Source: G963668185 sp965237445 (lineage in GTDB: Bacteria > Chloroflexota > Dehalococcoidia > Lucifugimonadales > G963668185). Taken from it: DNA of 64,000 nt. This document shows positions 8,986 through 17,282 of this stretch, one piece after another. The notes under the pieces are model-generated. The model saw only the letters and a list, made by a program, of their open reading frames with translations, was not told where the DNA came from and did no database searches. Where the stretch lies: the NCBI GenBank assembly GCA_965237445.1, contig OZ250142.1, forward strand, positions 1,240,001-1,304,000, written 5' to 3'. The position numbers were made by a program, and so were the translations under genes. Within the stretch, counting starts at the first letter, position 1; each line of letters begins with the position of its first letter.

Positions 8986-9390
8986 GTGAAGTTACTGAAT
9001 CTCCTCGCAGCACCCGCCCGTCTCAGAGCAGGCCTCACGGCAGTATCAGTGCCGGCGTTCAAGCTCGCATTCGCAACGCTGCTGATACTGGCCGCGCTGG
9101 GTGCCACCTACACAGACTCTCTTGGTAACTTCCCTCCGTTCGAACTGCGGAGTGTGATGCTGCGCGGGATTGCCGTTAGTGGAGTCCTGCTGCTCGGTGC
9201 GCTTGCTGTATCGCTGCGGTCTCAGGCTGTCGGAAACGCGGCGTTAGCCCTGGTCACTCTTCCGCCGGCATTGGTTATGGCCTACGTCGTACACACCGAG
9301 CTGTTCTATCCGGGAAACAGGGTCTGGATGATCGTTGCGTGTGCATCAGCGGGCATGACCGCTGTTCGTGGCGTTCCGGCTAATCGATGA
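8986..9390 (+). CDS. Hypothetical membrane protein (four TM helices), first gene of the sulfatase cassette
   Basis: A 134-residue protein starting at GTG 8986, made almost entirely of hydrophobic helices (about residues 24-44, 55-75, 80-103 and 109-125). No family was recognised. Its 3' end overlaps the next gene by 23 bases in another frame. LTA-synthase-type proteins have several N-terminal TM helices ahead of the sulfatase domain. This ORF and the next may therefore be one membrane-sulfatase gene split by a frameshift, or two coupled genes; sequence alone does not decide. Confidence 0.6.
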   Translation: MKLLNLLAAPARLRAGLTAVSVPAFKLAFATLLILAALGATYTDSLGNFPPFELRSVMLRGIAVSGVLLLGALAVSLRSQAVGNAALALVTLPPALVMAYVVHTELFYPGNRVWMIVACASAGMTAVRGVPANR

Positions 9391-10798
9391 ACATCGTTGG
9401 GGAGGGCTCTCGCTTTCAGTGTTGGCAGTGTTGGTCGCGGGTCTAGTGGCCTGGGCAGAGGCGGGATCAGAGATCGTAAAGGGAATCAGCACCCCGGGCG
9501 GCCTCTTCTACATAAGCAGCACAACGATGTGGCTTGCCCTTATTGGGATGTGCGCTTGCTCGGGGTTAGCGCTGAACATGATGTCTCGGTTAGTGGACGC
9601 TTCACATTGGGGCGCCTTCGCCCTTGTAGCCGTCGCTTTGATCGTGGTCGCTTTGTCAATCTTCTTGGAGTACAAGTTCGGCGGTGGCGGTGGAGATAAC
9701 TTAGCTGGTGCGGAAGCTGGCAACGGCTTCAAACTTAAGGGCTGGGACGACGATCATGACGTCCGCTCCATAGCCTTTGAGAAGACCCCGAATCTGTATT
9801 TCGTTAGCTTCGACGCGATCGTTCCTGAGGCCATTGCCCAGGAGTTCATGGGGATCGAGACGACCGAATTTCACCGCGTGATGAATGAAGATGCGGGCAT
9901 GCGCCGCTTTCGGAACCTGTTCGCCAACAGCGTTTCCACCAGGCACTCTCTGAACACGCTCTTGGCGCTGGATTTGGATCTTTACCTTAAGCATTGGAAA
10001 GGCACAGGTTCGTGGCCCAACTACTTTGCGGGAGAGGACGTAAGTCCATTGGTCTGGATTCTTAGGCAGAACGGGTACGAGACCACGTCAATCTTTGAGA
10101 ACGCCTATCTGGGGAACCGTCGGGGTTCGGGAATCGACAACTACATTTTCAAGCAGGATGTTGCCCTGTGTTCTCTGCTGGACGATGGAATAAGGCCGTG
10201 GGCTTTCTGGGGATACTGCTGGAACCAAGAGGTGACCAGATATCGGCCCTCGCAATTCCTTCCGAGGGAGGAATTCTTCGTGACAGAGGTGACTGAGATC
10301 TCGGGAGATGGACCCCAGTTCGTCATGGCTCATCTCTTGCTACCAAGCCACACGCCATTGAAGCAATTTGACTACGAGAGCCAGGACGATAGGGAATCCT
10401 TCTTCACCCGGTACCAAGAGAGATTTGACGCTGCTGCAATCGTTCTTCAACAGATCATCGATCACATTGAGTACAACGATCTCGACGCCATCCTGTTCGT
10501 CTACGGTGACCACGGGGCTTGGCTGTCAAACGGGATGCAAATCGAAGACGATCCCACGTTCTTCCTCCAGGACCGGTTCGGAATCCTCGGAGGCGTGTAT
10601 CCTCCTGACCGATGCGCTGCTGAATTCGACGAAGCAGAGAGCAAGGGATACGTAACATCGCTGGACATCGTCCATGCGATACTAGAGTGCCTGTCCGGAG
10701 GGCAGAGTCCGCTACGGGAGCCTAGGAATGACCGCTTCTGGGGAAGCGGCGTGCCCGAAGACCACTCTTACAGGTACGAGGATTTCCTATATGAATAG
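9368..10798 (+). CDS. Membrane-anchored sulfatase/alkaline-phosphatase-superfamily protein
   Basis: A 476-residue protein with about three N-terminal TM helices (residues 12-30, 54-74, 83-103) and an outer-face hydrolase/transferase domain of the alkaline phosphatase superfamily. TPNLYFVSFDAI supplies the first metal-binding Asp. ANSVSTRHSLNTLLAL matches the region of the Ser/Thr nucleophile, and LFVYGDHGAW is the metal-binding DHG motif. LtaS, phosphoethanolamine transferases and related envelope-modifying enzymes have this architecture. It starts at GTG 9368 within the preceding ORF and overlaps the next gene by 8 bases. The likely role is transfer to or from a surface polymer; the substrate is unknown. 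Confidence 0.75.
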   Translation: MAFRLIDEHRWGGLSLSVLAVLVAGLVAWAEAGSEIVKGISTPGGLFYISSTTMWLALIGMCACSGLALNMMSRLVDASHWGAFALVAVALIVVALSIFLEYKFGGGGGDNLAGAEAGNGFKLKGWDDDHDVRSIAFEKTPNLYFVSFDAIVPEAIAQEFMGIETTEFHRVMNEDAGMRRFRNLFANSVSTRHSLNTLLALDLDLYLKHWKGTGSWPNYFAGEDVSPLVWILRQNGYETTSIFENAYLGNRRGSGIDNYIFKQDVALCSLLDDGIRPWAFWGYCWNQEVTRYRPSQFLPREEFFVTEVTEISGDGPQFVMAHLLLPSHTPLKQFDYESQDDRESFFTRYQERFDAAAIVLQQIIDHIEYNDLDAILFVYGDHGAWLSNGMQIEDDPTFFLQDRFGILGGVYPPDRCAAEFDEAESKGYVTSLDIVHAILECLSGGQSPLREPRNDRFWGSGVPEDHSYRYEDFLYE

Positions 10799-11084
10799 AC
10801 TCTTGTTGAAAGTCGCCATTGCCGTGTTCTTGACCGCCGCCTCGTTCTGGCCCCTTGCAGCCCTGGCATACGACGGCATCCACTCTGCATCAGGCCCGCC
10901 CGCCCGGTCTGATGTCTTGCTTGCGTACATCGACCCAGGCGCTGGCGGTTTCATCATCGTGACCGTTCTGGGCTTCATATCGGCCATCGGATACATGGCG
11001 CGGTCGTACTTGGTGCGCCTGAAGGGCATGATGTTCAGGAGCGGCGCTGTCACACGAGAACGCAAAGACGGCGAAGAACGCTGA
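10791..11084 (+). CDS. Small membrane protein with YIDPGAGG motif
   Basis: A 97-residue protein with an N-terminal signal or TM segment (about 5-24), then LAYIDPGAGG leading directly into a second TM helix (about 52-70) and a short basic tail. The Y-[IL]-D-P-G-[TA]-G motif marks a family of small uncharacterised membrane proteins. I recall them beside sulfatase and polysaccharide genes. ATG 10791 overlaps the sulfatase gene stop by 8 bases. The following methyltransferase starts 16 bases downstream, so the cassette is tightly packed. The function is unknown. Confidence 0.7.
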   Translation: MNRLLLKVAIAVFLTAASFWPLAALAYDGIHSASGPPARSDVLLAYIDPGAGGFIIVTVLGFISAIGYMARSYLVRLKGMMFRSGAVTRERKDGEER

Positions 11085-11100
11085 CGGCGGCGTTCCGAGA

Positions 11101-12516
11101 ATGCTGAGGGCGGAAGGCGGGTCCTTCAAGGACCCGTCGGGCCGGGTGTACCGCGTCGACGATGAGTCAGGCTGCCGCCGCATAGTTCGCGGTCTGACGG
11201 CGACTACAGCGGCGACCATCGAACGATTGCTGAGCGAGCCGTACTACAAGCAACTCGTAGCCGATCGCCACGTTGTGCAGTCACACCTTCTGCGCGCAGA
11301 AGACCCCGGCGCCGTCGCCGTAACCGGAGAGGGCTGGTCTACGGCAGTCGAGCATGAGGCCATCATCTTCGACACATGGCCCTACGAGTGGCCTTTCTCC
11401 ATGCTCAAGGAGGCCGCTCTCCTGCAACTGGACCTTTTGGTCGCGGCCGTAAGCAACGGCTGGATACTCAAAGACGCCACTCCCTTCAACATCCAGTGGT
11501 CGGGAACTCGGCCGGTGTTCATCGACATCCCTTCCTTCGTTCCACGGGATGACGGCGATTACTGGCAGGGCTATCGGCAGTTCTGTTCTATGTACCTCAA
11601 CCCGCTATTGCTCACGGCGCACCTCGGCATCCCGTTTCAGCCCCTGTTGCGGTCCTGCCTGGAAGGCATACCCCCGGAAGAGGCCGCCAAGTACTTCCAC
11701 GGCTTGCGTCGCTTCAAGCGTGGCGTGCCCTCACACATCTGGTTTCCGGCAACCGTCGAGAGGCGGATGCGGCGCCGGTCAGGGGCGGCACCCACTTCAG
11801 TACCCATGCGCAGGCAGTCCAAGACCGCGCTGTTGGCGCTGCTAGACGACCTCAAGCGTCTCGTGACCAGACTAAAGTTCCGTTCCAGGGAACAATCGCT
11901 TTGGGCTGAATACTCGGAGACCCATTCGTATCGTGACGATGACTTCGGCCAGAAGATCGCATTCGTGGAAAAGCACACTTCAGCGCATCATCCGGACCTG
12001 CTGTGGGACCTAGGCGCCAATACTGGGGCGTTCTCCCGTGTCGCTGCTCGGCACTCGGGCTTGGTCGTCGCTGTGGACAGCGATCACCAAGCCGTGGACG
12101 TTCTCTATCGAGAAGCGCGCGACGCGGGCGATACGAACATTATTCCTTTGGTTATGGATCTTGCGAACCTGTCGCCTGGCCAGGGCTGGGCTGGGCGAGA
12201 ACGCGCCGCGTTCGATGCCCGGCGAAGCCCCGATATGGTGTTGTGCCTGGCGCTGATTCACCACATGCGGGTCTCGGCCAACATACCGGTCTCGCTGTTT
12301 GTGGAGTGGTTGAGGAGCTTGGATGCCCATGCCATCGTGGAGTTTGTAGGGAGGGACGACGAGATGTTCGGCGAGCTGGTACAACACAAGAGCGAAGAAT
12401 ACGCGGACTACACTTCAGAGAACTTCCGCTCCGAAGTCGAAAAGCACTTCACTGTTCAGGACAGTATGTTGCTCAAGGGAGACAAGAGAGAACTGCTCCT
12501 CCTTGAACCCAAATGA
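11101..12516 (+). CDS. Kinase-like plus SAM-dependent methyltransferase fusion, NoeA-like
   Basis: A 471-residue two-part protein. The N-terminal half (about 1-230) looks like a degenerate kinase-type fold: ILKDATPFNIQWSGTRPVFIDIPS resembles the catalytic loop and DFG-like region of small-molecule kinases. The C-terminal half (about 265-470) is a class I methyltransferase with the SAM-binding motif LLWDLGANTGAFS and the acidic VVAVDSD after strand 2. Proteins with this arrangement are often annotated as nodulation protein NoeA-like. It closes the tightly spaced cassette beginning at 8986, so it probably acts on the same surface molecule. Substrate unknown. The 12517-12653 spacer is empty. Confidence 0.7.
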   Translation: MLRAEGGSFKDPSGRVYRVDDESGCRRIVRGLTATTAATIERLLSEPYYKQLVADRHVVQSHLLRAEDPGAVAVTGEGWSTAVEHEAIIFDTWPYEWPFSMLKEAALLQLDLLVAAVSNGWILKDATPFNIQWSGTRPVFIDIPSFVPRDDGDYWQGYRQFCSMYLNPLLLTAHLGIPFQPLLRSCLEGIPPEEAAKYFHGLRRFKRGVPSHIWFPATVERRMRRRSGAAPTSVPMRRQSKTALLALLDDLKRLVTRLKFRSREQSLWAEYSETHSYRDDDFGQKIAFVEKHTSAHHPDLLWDLGANTGAFSRVAARHSGLVVAVDSDHQAVDVLYREARDAGDTNIIPLVMDLANLSPGQGWAGRERAAFDARRSPDMVLCLALIHHMRVSANIPVSLFVEWLRSLDAHAIVEFVGRDDEMFGELVQHKSEEYADYTSENFRSEVEKHFTVQDSMLLKGDKRELLLLEPK

Positions 12517-12653
12517 GTCGCATGAGCTCACCAAAGGCATAGCCATGTAACTTGCCGTTCTCCGGACCGTCTGCAGAGCTGCAAACACTTGATACAGACA
12601 CCGCCACGCCCATAGCATAAAGTTGTTGCTGGGCACCGTGGAGAAGAGTGAGT

Positions 12654-13019
12654 ATGCAAGAAGCTGACTTCTACTGGTATCGGAACTGAAGCGCCTGTCG
12701 CGAACTGAGAGCGTTGCTCTCGGAAGGCGGAGTGAGCTTGAATGAGCGCGAGTACTTCCGCGATCCATTCACTGAGGAAGAACTTCGACAGGTTATCGGC
12801 GACCGGCCCGCTTCCGACGTCTTCTCCCGGCGCAGCCCCAGCTTCCGAAAGCTCGGGCTCGACTTCGATTCGCTAACCGATAGTGAACTGGTCCGGCTCA
12901 TGCTGGAAGAGCCTCGCCTGATCAAGCGGCCAATGGTTCGATGGGGAGAAAACCTCGTGGCAGGCAGCGGGAAGGCGGAGCGGGGCGCAATCGAAGCGGC
13001 GCTTAAAGACGCAAGTTAG
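12654..13019 (+). CDS. ArsC/Spx-family selenoprotein (Sec at residue 12, UxxC motif)
   Basis: Read with TGA 12687-12689 as selenocysteine, this is a complete 121-residue ArsC/Spx-family protein, the normal length. ADFYWYRN-U-SAC-RELRALL puts Sec exactly at the first Cys of the family CxxC motif. EYFRDPFTEEEL and the late RLIKRPMV are family hallmarks. The start is ATG 12654, about ten bases after GGAG; without readthrough only a TTG-started fragment lacking the active site would remain. An 8-bp hairpin right after the TGA fits a bacterial SECIS. The arsM gene follows 28 bases later. The likely role is thiol/selenol reduction, perhaps of arsenate. A simple nonsense mutation is the alternative, but position, hairpin and full downstream conservation argue against it. 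Confidence 0.82.
12705..12723 (+). promoter_or_regulatory. Candidate bacterial SECIS hairpin of the ArsC-like selenoprotein mRNA
   Basis: CTGAGAGC pairs with GCTCTCGG: 8 bp including one G-U, closing a GUU loop at 12713-12715. The loop begins 23 bases after the TGA, and its first base is G, matching the usual bacterial SECIS rules (loop 16-37 bases from UGA, G in the first two loop positions). It would recruit SelB with Sec-tRNA. The hairpin was read by eye; no folding program was run. Confidence 0.75.
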
Positions 13020-13047
13020 AGTGAAAGAAACCGAACGGAGGACCAAC

Positions 13048-13803
13048 ATGGCGACCACCGGACAAACAGTAAGGTCCGACGAAGATGTCAGGCAGGAAGT
13101 ACGTGAGCATTACGGTGCCTTGGCCCGCAGCTCCACTGGCTGCTGCGACGATGCGGAGTCGGACGTAGCCGAGTCGCTGTATGACCAGGGCCAGACCGAA
13201 GGACTGCCCACCGAGGCCCTGCAGGCCGCTGCAGGATGCGGCAACCCCACGGCATTGGGTTCCCTGCGTTCGGGGGAGACGGTCGTCGACTTCGGCAGCG
13301 GCGGCGGCATCGACTGCTTTATGGCCGCCCGAGCCGTCGGCCCCAACGGCCGAGTTGTGGGCATAGACATGACCCAGGACATGATCGATCTCGCCCGCAG
13401 CAACGCGGCCAAGCTTGGTGTCGACAACACCGAGTTTCACCTCGCAGTGATGGAAAGCACGCCCTTGGAGAATGCCTCGGTAGACGTGATCATTTCCAAC
13501 TGCGTAATCTGCCTGGCCCCGGACAAGGATGCCGTCTTTCGGGAGGCCTTCCGGATTCTCAAGCCCGGGGGCAGGCTTTACGTGTCAGACATGCTACTGT
13601 CGGAGCCCTTGCCGTCAGACTTCGTGCCCAGTTCAGAGAGTTGGGTGTCGTGTGCCGGAGGCGCCGAGGACAAGGTAATCTACCAGGAGCGTCTCGCCAA
13701 CGCCGGCTTCGCACGGCTCGACTCAATATCCGAAGTCCCGTACGAGGACGACGAGATTCCGAACCTATTCAGCTTCAGCTACGTGGCTTACAAGCCTGAG
13801 TGA
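13048..13803 (+). CDS. arsM: Arsenite S-adenosylmethyltransferase
   Basis: Methylates trivalent arsenic using SAM. The 251-residue protein has the SAM-binding motif VVDFGSGGGIDCF and the cysteines of ArsM enzymes: Cys32-Cys33 in STGCCDD, Cys64 in GCGNP, Cys152 in SNCVIC and Cys202 in SCAGGA. The frame is open from GTG 13021, but ATG 13048 follows a GGAGG at proper spacing and is preferred. The close coupling to the ArsC-like selenoprotein gene suggests both act on arsenic, with the reductase supplying reducing equivalents or As(III). No ArsR-type regulator is adjacent. Confidence 0.9.
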   Translation: MATTGQTVRSDEDVRQEVREHYGALARSSTGCCDDAESDVAESLYDQGQTEGLPTEALQAAAGCGNPTALGSLRSGETVVDFGSGGGIDCFMAARAVGPNGRVVGIDMTQDMIDLARSNAAKLGVDNTEFHLAVMESTPLENASVDVIISNCVICLAPDKDAVFREAFRILKPGGRLYVSDMLLSEPLPSDFVPSSESWVSCAGGAEDKVIYQERLANAGFARLDSISEVPYEDDEIPNLFSFSYVAYKPE

Positions 13804-13821
13804 CGCGATGTGACCTGAGGG

Positions 13822-14370
13822 CTAGGCCGCCGCGGCGGCTCCCCTGTCGGCCATCTCCTGGCTGAGCCTGTCCATCCCTCGGCGAATCTGACCTAGCGCG
13901 TCGGAGAGTTCCTCCTCCAGCTGCGACAGCACTTCCTGTGCATACTGGTCGGCGCCCTCGCGCTTCTTTGTAGCCTGTTTTTCCAGTTCGTTCGCCATGC
14001 GGTAGGCTTTTTCCTGGGCGCGATGGGTGACGCGCTGCGCTTCCTGCTGCGCCTCGTCGTGCATCTCCTCCACCTTGTTCTCGGCAGCCTTGAGGATCTC
14101 GGCCTCGTCCACCTTGGACAGGTACTCTACTTGGGCGGCCTGCTTGACCGCAGCCGCCTCTTGAGAAGCGGTTGCCTTGATCCGGCGCGCTTCCAGGTTG
14201 GCCTGGTTGATGATGCTCTCCTTCTGCCGGATCACCTCTTGCGCTTCCATTACCTCCGCAGGCGCCGAAGTGCGCAAGCCGTGGGCATAGGACATCATCT
14301 GTTCGATGTCTACCATCACCTTGTTCTTGAACCCCGGCACCCTTGTTCCGGTGTTCACCATGTCTTCCAA
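13822..14370 (-). CDS. Coiled-coil protein (DivIVA/ATP-synthase-b-like), upstream partner of a CoaD operon
   Basis: A 182-residue protein that is almost all charged helix (about 40-175) rich in Glu, Gln, Lys and Ala with heptad character, resembling DivIVA-like or F-ATPase b-subunit-like coiled coils. No catalytic motif is present. It lies just after coaD in the rsmD-coaD-this-gene order on the minus strand. The first usual start codon is TTG 14370, but the strong Shine-Dalgarno (AAAGGAGG, ending 14404) sits six bases before an in-frame ATC at 14395-14397. The protein may therefore be nine residues longer through a rare ATC start. Function unknown; a structural or cell-pole role is only a guess. 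Confidence 0.7.
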   Translation of the reverse strand: MEDMVNTGTRVPGFKNKVMVDIEQMMSYAHGLRTSAPAEVMEAQEVIRQKESIINQANLEARRIKATASQEAAAVKQAAQVEYLSKVDEAEILKAAENKVEEMHDEAQQEAQRVTHRAQEKAYRMANELEKQATKKREGADQYAQEVLSQLEEELSDALGQIRRGMDRLSQEMADRGAAAAA

Positions 14371-14417
14371 TGCGTCAGCCAGAGTTTGAGTATTGATGAT
14401 TGGCCTCCTTTCAGTGC

Positions 14418-14903
14418 CTATCTATGTTCTGCGAATTTACCGGCGAGGGCTTCGACCACGTGCTTTGGCACAAAGCCTTCTATCTCGCCTCCCAATTCCG
14501 CTACCTCTTTGATTCTGCTGGAGTGTAGAAACAGGTAATCCAGCGTGCTCATCGTGCACACCACGTCGATGTCCGGGGCCAGCGACCTCCACATCTGCGC
14601 CATCTCGAACTCTGTCTCGAAGTCGAACCCGGCCCTGAGCCCACGCAATATGAATGCGGCGCCTGCCTCCCGAGCGAAGTCGACCGCTAGGCCGTCAAAG
14701 GAACTCACCTCCACGTTTGACAGGTCCGATATCGCTTGGCGCACCAGCTCGGTGCGCTCCTCTGTCGTGAACAGTAGCCGCTTGGGCGGCGCGTCGTAGA
14801 CCCCTACGATCAGCCGGTCGAACACCTTCGAGCCTCGCTGGATCACGTCAACGTGGCCGTTGTGAATCGGGTCGAAGCTCCCCGGATAGACCGCGTTAGC
14901 CAC
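14418..14903 (-). CDS. coaD: Phosphopantetheine adenylyltransferase
   Basis: Transfers AMP from ATP to 4'-phosphopantetheine, the penultimate step of CoA synthesis. The 161-residue protein is family-length. It has the N-terminal YPGSFDPIHNGH (T/HxGH-type nucleotide-binding motif), the internal LRGLRAGFDFETEF typical of CoaD, and LHSSRIKEVAELGG corresponding to the ISSTxxR motif. It overlaps the rsmD 3' end by 8 bases; rsmD-coaD is a widely conserved pair. Confidence 0.95.
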   Translation of the reverse strand: MANAVYPGSFDPIHNGHVDVIQRGSKVFDRLIVGVYDAPPKRLLFTTEERTELVRQAISDLSNVEVSSFDGLAVDFAREAGAAFILRGLRAGFDFETEFEMAQMWRSLAPDIDVVCTMSTLDYLFLHSSRIKEVAELGGEIEGFVPKHVVEALAGKFAEHR

Positions 14904-15459
14904 GGCCTAGCTCCGTGTATATGGATAACGCTACATCCCCGTAGTTGCGGTCCTGTTGCTTCACCAGTCCACCGTATCTTTCGCCAAGCTCCAGTCTCTT
15001 CGGTCGTTCGATTACCAGCGTGCCGCCGTCGGTCAGCACAGCGCTCTCCGACGCCCGCTCCATGAGCCCATCCCAGTTCTCCATGCTGAAAGGCGGGTCC
15101 ACGAACACTATGTCGTACGGGCCCTCCAGTCTGGACAGCGCTCTTTCCGCCTTCATCCAGTACACTCGCCCCGTTGCGTCCGGAGCCAGGTCCCGGAGAC
15201 TCTCCTCTATCGCCCCGGCCCTCCGCCGGTCAGCCTCCACAAAGTCCACTTGGTCGGCGCCCCTGCTTAGCGCCTCAATCCCTATCGCTCCCGTTCCGGC
15301 GTACAGGTCCAGCACCTTGGCTCCCTCCACCTGCTCGGCGCCGAGAACAGAGAACATCGCCATGCGCACCCGTTCCATCATCGGCCGCAAGCCGCGTGCG
15401 TAAGGTGCCCGTATGCGTCGGCCTTTCAGCCTCCCGCCGGTGATCCGTACTACTGCCAC
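14896..15459 (-). CDS. rsmD: 16S rRNA (guanine(966)-N2)-methyltransferase
   Basis: Methylates G966 of 16S rRNA in the assembled small subunit. The 187-residue protein starts with RITGGRLKGRRI, typical of RsmD. It then has RPMMERVRMAMFSVL, the SAM-binding VLDLYAGTGAIGIEALSRGA and the catalytic VFVDPPF (DPPY-type). It leads a three-gene minus-strand operon with coaD and the coiled-coil gene. The divergent spacer to the phytoene-desaturase-like gene (15460-15666) holds the promoters of both directions, but no clear elements were assigned. Confidence 0.93.
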   Translation of the reverse strand: MAVVRITGGRLKGRRIRAPYARGLRPMMERVRMAMFSVLGAEQVEGAKVLDLYAGTGAIGIEALSRGADQVDFVEADRRRAGAIEESLRDLAPDATGRVYWMKAERALSRLEGPYDIVFVDPPFSMENWDGLMERASESAVLTDGGTLVIERPKRLELGERYGGLVKQQDRNYGDVALSIYTELGRG

Positions 15460-15666
15460 TTTACTTGCACGGATTGCATGAGGTGCACTCGTTTGAGCGT
15501 GTCAGAAATCCTATGCACAACACCCGTGTTCGGTAAAGGGCTTTTTTGACTAAAATTAGACAAGTCTGAGGCGTTCGCGGCCCGCTGTTGACCGCCATAT
15601 CGGCCGTACCTATAATCGATCACCTCTCCTGTACGACAATACACCCGCCTGGCCAAGGAGCTTCTA

Positions 15667-17226
15667 ATGCCACAAAATCAGTACGACGCCATCGTTATCG
15701 GAGCAGGCCACAACGGCCTCGTGACCGCTGGGTATCTCGCCAAAGATGGCCTCTCCGTGCTCGTCCTTGAGAGGCTGGACCGCATCGGCGGCGCCTGCAC
15801 CACTGACGAAGTCTTTCCCCGGTTCAACGGCCCGTTCTGTTCTTACAACTGCCACGCCTTGCAGGGCAAGGTGATAGACGAGCTGAAGCTCAGGGAGCAC
15901 GGCTTTGACATCATCAAGCCTGGGAGAGACATCAGCACCGGCGCAAGATTCACCCCTTTCATTGACGGCGCATACATCGGAGGTCCGGGGGCAAAGGGCT
16001 CCATTGACGTCGCTCGACAGATCGGCGCGCTTTGCGAGCACGATGGGCGCGCGTACCTTGACTGGCAGGACTTTTGGGACCAGGCAGCCGGCATCCTGGC
16101 CCCATACATCCTGACGGAGCCGCCCACCTTGGCCGAACTCGTGGACGGTGTCAGAGGGACCGCCAACGAGCCTGTCCTCGAGAAGATGATCACTTGGGGC
16201 CTCACGGACCTGGCCGACTACTACTTCGACGATGACAGGGTGAAGGGCGCCATGATGGGCTCGCCGGAGTGCGATCCTCGGCACCCCGGAAGCGTTATGA
16301 GCAACGCCATGCTTAGGGCAATCAGCCGCAACGCCCGTGAGCAGGACCAGGGCATTCCGCGTGGCAGCATGAGCAACATCACGGACGCCATGGCGTCCGC
16401 TGCGAAGAGCCACGGTGCGGTGATTCGCACCGGTGCGCCGGTCGCCGACGTGCTTGTGGAGAACGGAGAAACCAAGGGAGTTCGCCTGGCCAATGGCGAG
16501 GAGATCTACGCCTTTATGGTCGTCTCGAACGCCGATCCCAAGCGCACGTTCAACTCATTCTTCAAGCCGGAGGAAATAGGAGAGGCCACCCTGGAAAAGG
16601 TGAACAGGTGGAAGACTCAGGCCGGCTGTGTAAAGTTCCTTGCCTCCATCAACGGCCTGCCGGACTACTCAGCTTACTTTGGCGAAGGCTACAACGCCGA
16701 TGAGGTTATCTACACCGCCATCCGGCCGACTAAGGACTACGTCGTCCAGTCTTGGATGGACGCGGCTGCGGGCCGTCCGACGAGTTGCCCGGTAATGTCG
16801 ATTCAGATCACTTCGCTCGCCGATCCCAGCCTGACCCCCCCAGGCCAGCACTATCTCTCGAACTGGGTGCTTTACTACCCGCCCAAGCCGGCTGAAGGTA
16901 CTTGGGAAGACTACCGTAAGGAGATCGGCGACAAAATCATAAGCACCATCTCCCAGTTCGCGCCCAATTTCGAGGACATCCTGATCGACTATCTCGTACA
17001 GACTCCGGCGGACCTGGAGGCCCGAGTCGGGCTGACCGACGGCAACATAAGGCACCTGGACATGATCCCGCAGCAGCTTCTGTCACAGCGCCAGTCGTAC
17101 AGGACGGCCGTCCGCAACTTCTACATGTGCGGCGCCGGAACACATCCGTGTGGCGAGGTCACAGGTGCGCCAGGCCACAACGCCGCCCACGCGATACTGC
17201 GTGACCTGGAGCGCATCGCCGTCTAG
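15667..17226 (+). CDS. FAD-dependent oxidoreductase, phytoene desaturase/PYROXD2-like
   Basis: A 519-residue flavoprotein of the phytoene desaturase/amine oxidase group. The N-terminal YDAIVIGAGHNGLVTAGYLA is the Rossmann GxGxxG motif, and LERLDRIGGACTT is the second dinucleotide-binding segment. The C-terminal YMCGAGTHPCGEVTGAPGHN closes the FAD site. The gene has a good Shine-Dalgarno (AAGGAG) before ATG 15667. No phytoene synthase or other carotenoid gene is next to it, so carotenoid desaturation is not proven. Members without that context are often annotated simply as NAD(P)/FAD-dependent oxidoreductase. Confidence 0.85.
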   Translation: MPQNQYDAIVIGAGHNGLVTAGYLAKDGLSVLVLERLDRIGGACTTDEVFPRFNGPFCSYNCHALQGKVIDELKLREHGFDIIKPGRDISTGARFTPFIDGAYIGGPGAKGSIDVARQIGALCEHDGRAYLDWQDFWDQAAGILAPYILTEPPTLAELVDGVRGTANEPVLEKMITWGLTDLADYYFDDDRVKGAMMGSPECDPRHPGSVMSNAMLRAISRNAREQDQGIPRGSMSNITDAMASAAKSHGAVIRTGAPVADVLVENGETKGVRLANGEEIYAFMVVSNADPKRTFNSFFKPEEIGEATLEKVNRWKTQAGCVKFLASINGLPDYSAYFGEGYNADEVIYTAIRPTKDYVVQSWMDAAAGRPTSCPVMSIQITSLADPSLTPPGQHYLSNWVLYYPPKPAEGTWEDYRKEIGDKIISTISQFAPNFEDILIDYLVQTPADLEARVGLTDGNIRHLDMIPQQLLSQRQSYRTAVRNFYMCGAGTHPCGEVTGAPGHNAAHAILRDLERIAV

Positions 17227-17282
17227 CGTGAGTCTGCCCAATGAAACACTGCTGAGGGAGAGTTGATCTGCCACTCTCAAAG

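Noticed and set aside
9368..9390. Selenocysteine readthrough at the end of the first membrane ORF of the sulfatase cassette
   Set aside because: The frame after the TGA encodes no meaningful protein, whereas the sulfatase continues in another frame.
15460..15666. tRNA or riboswitch in the rsmD/flavoenzyme spacer
   Set aside because: No cloverleaf or known riboswitch pattern could be recognised by eye.
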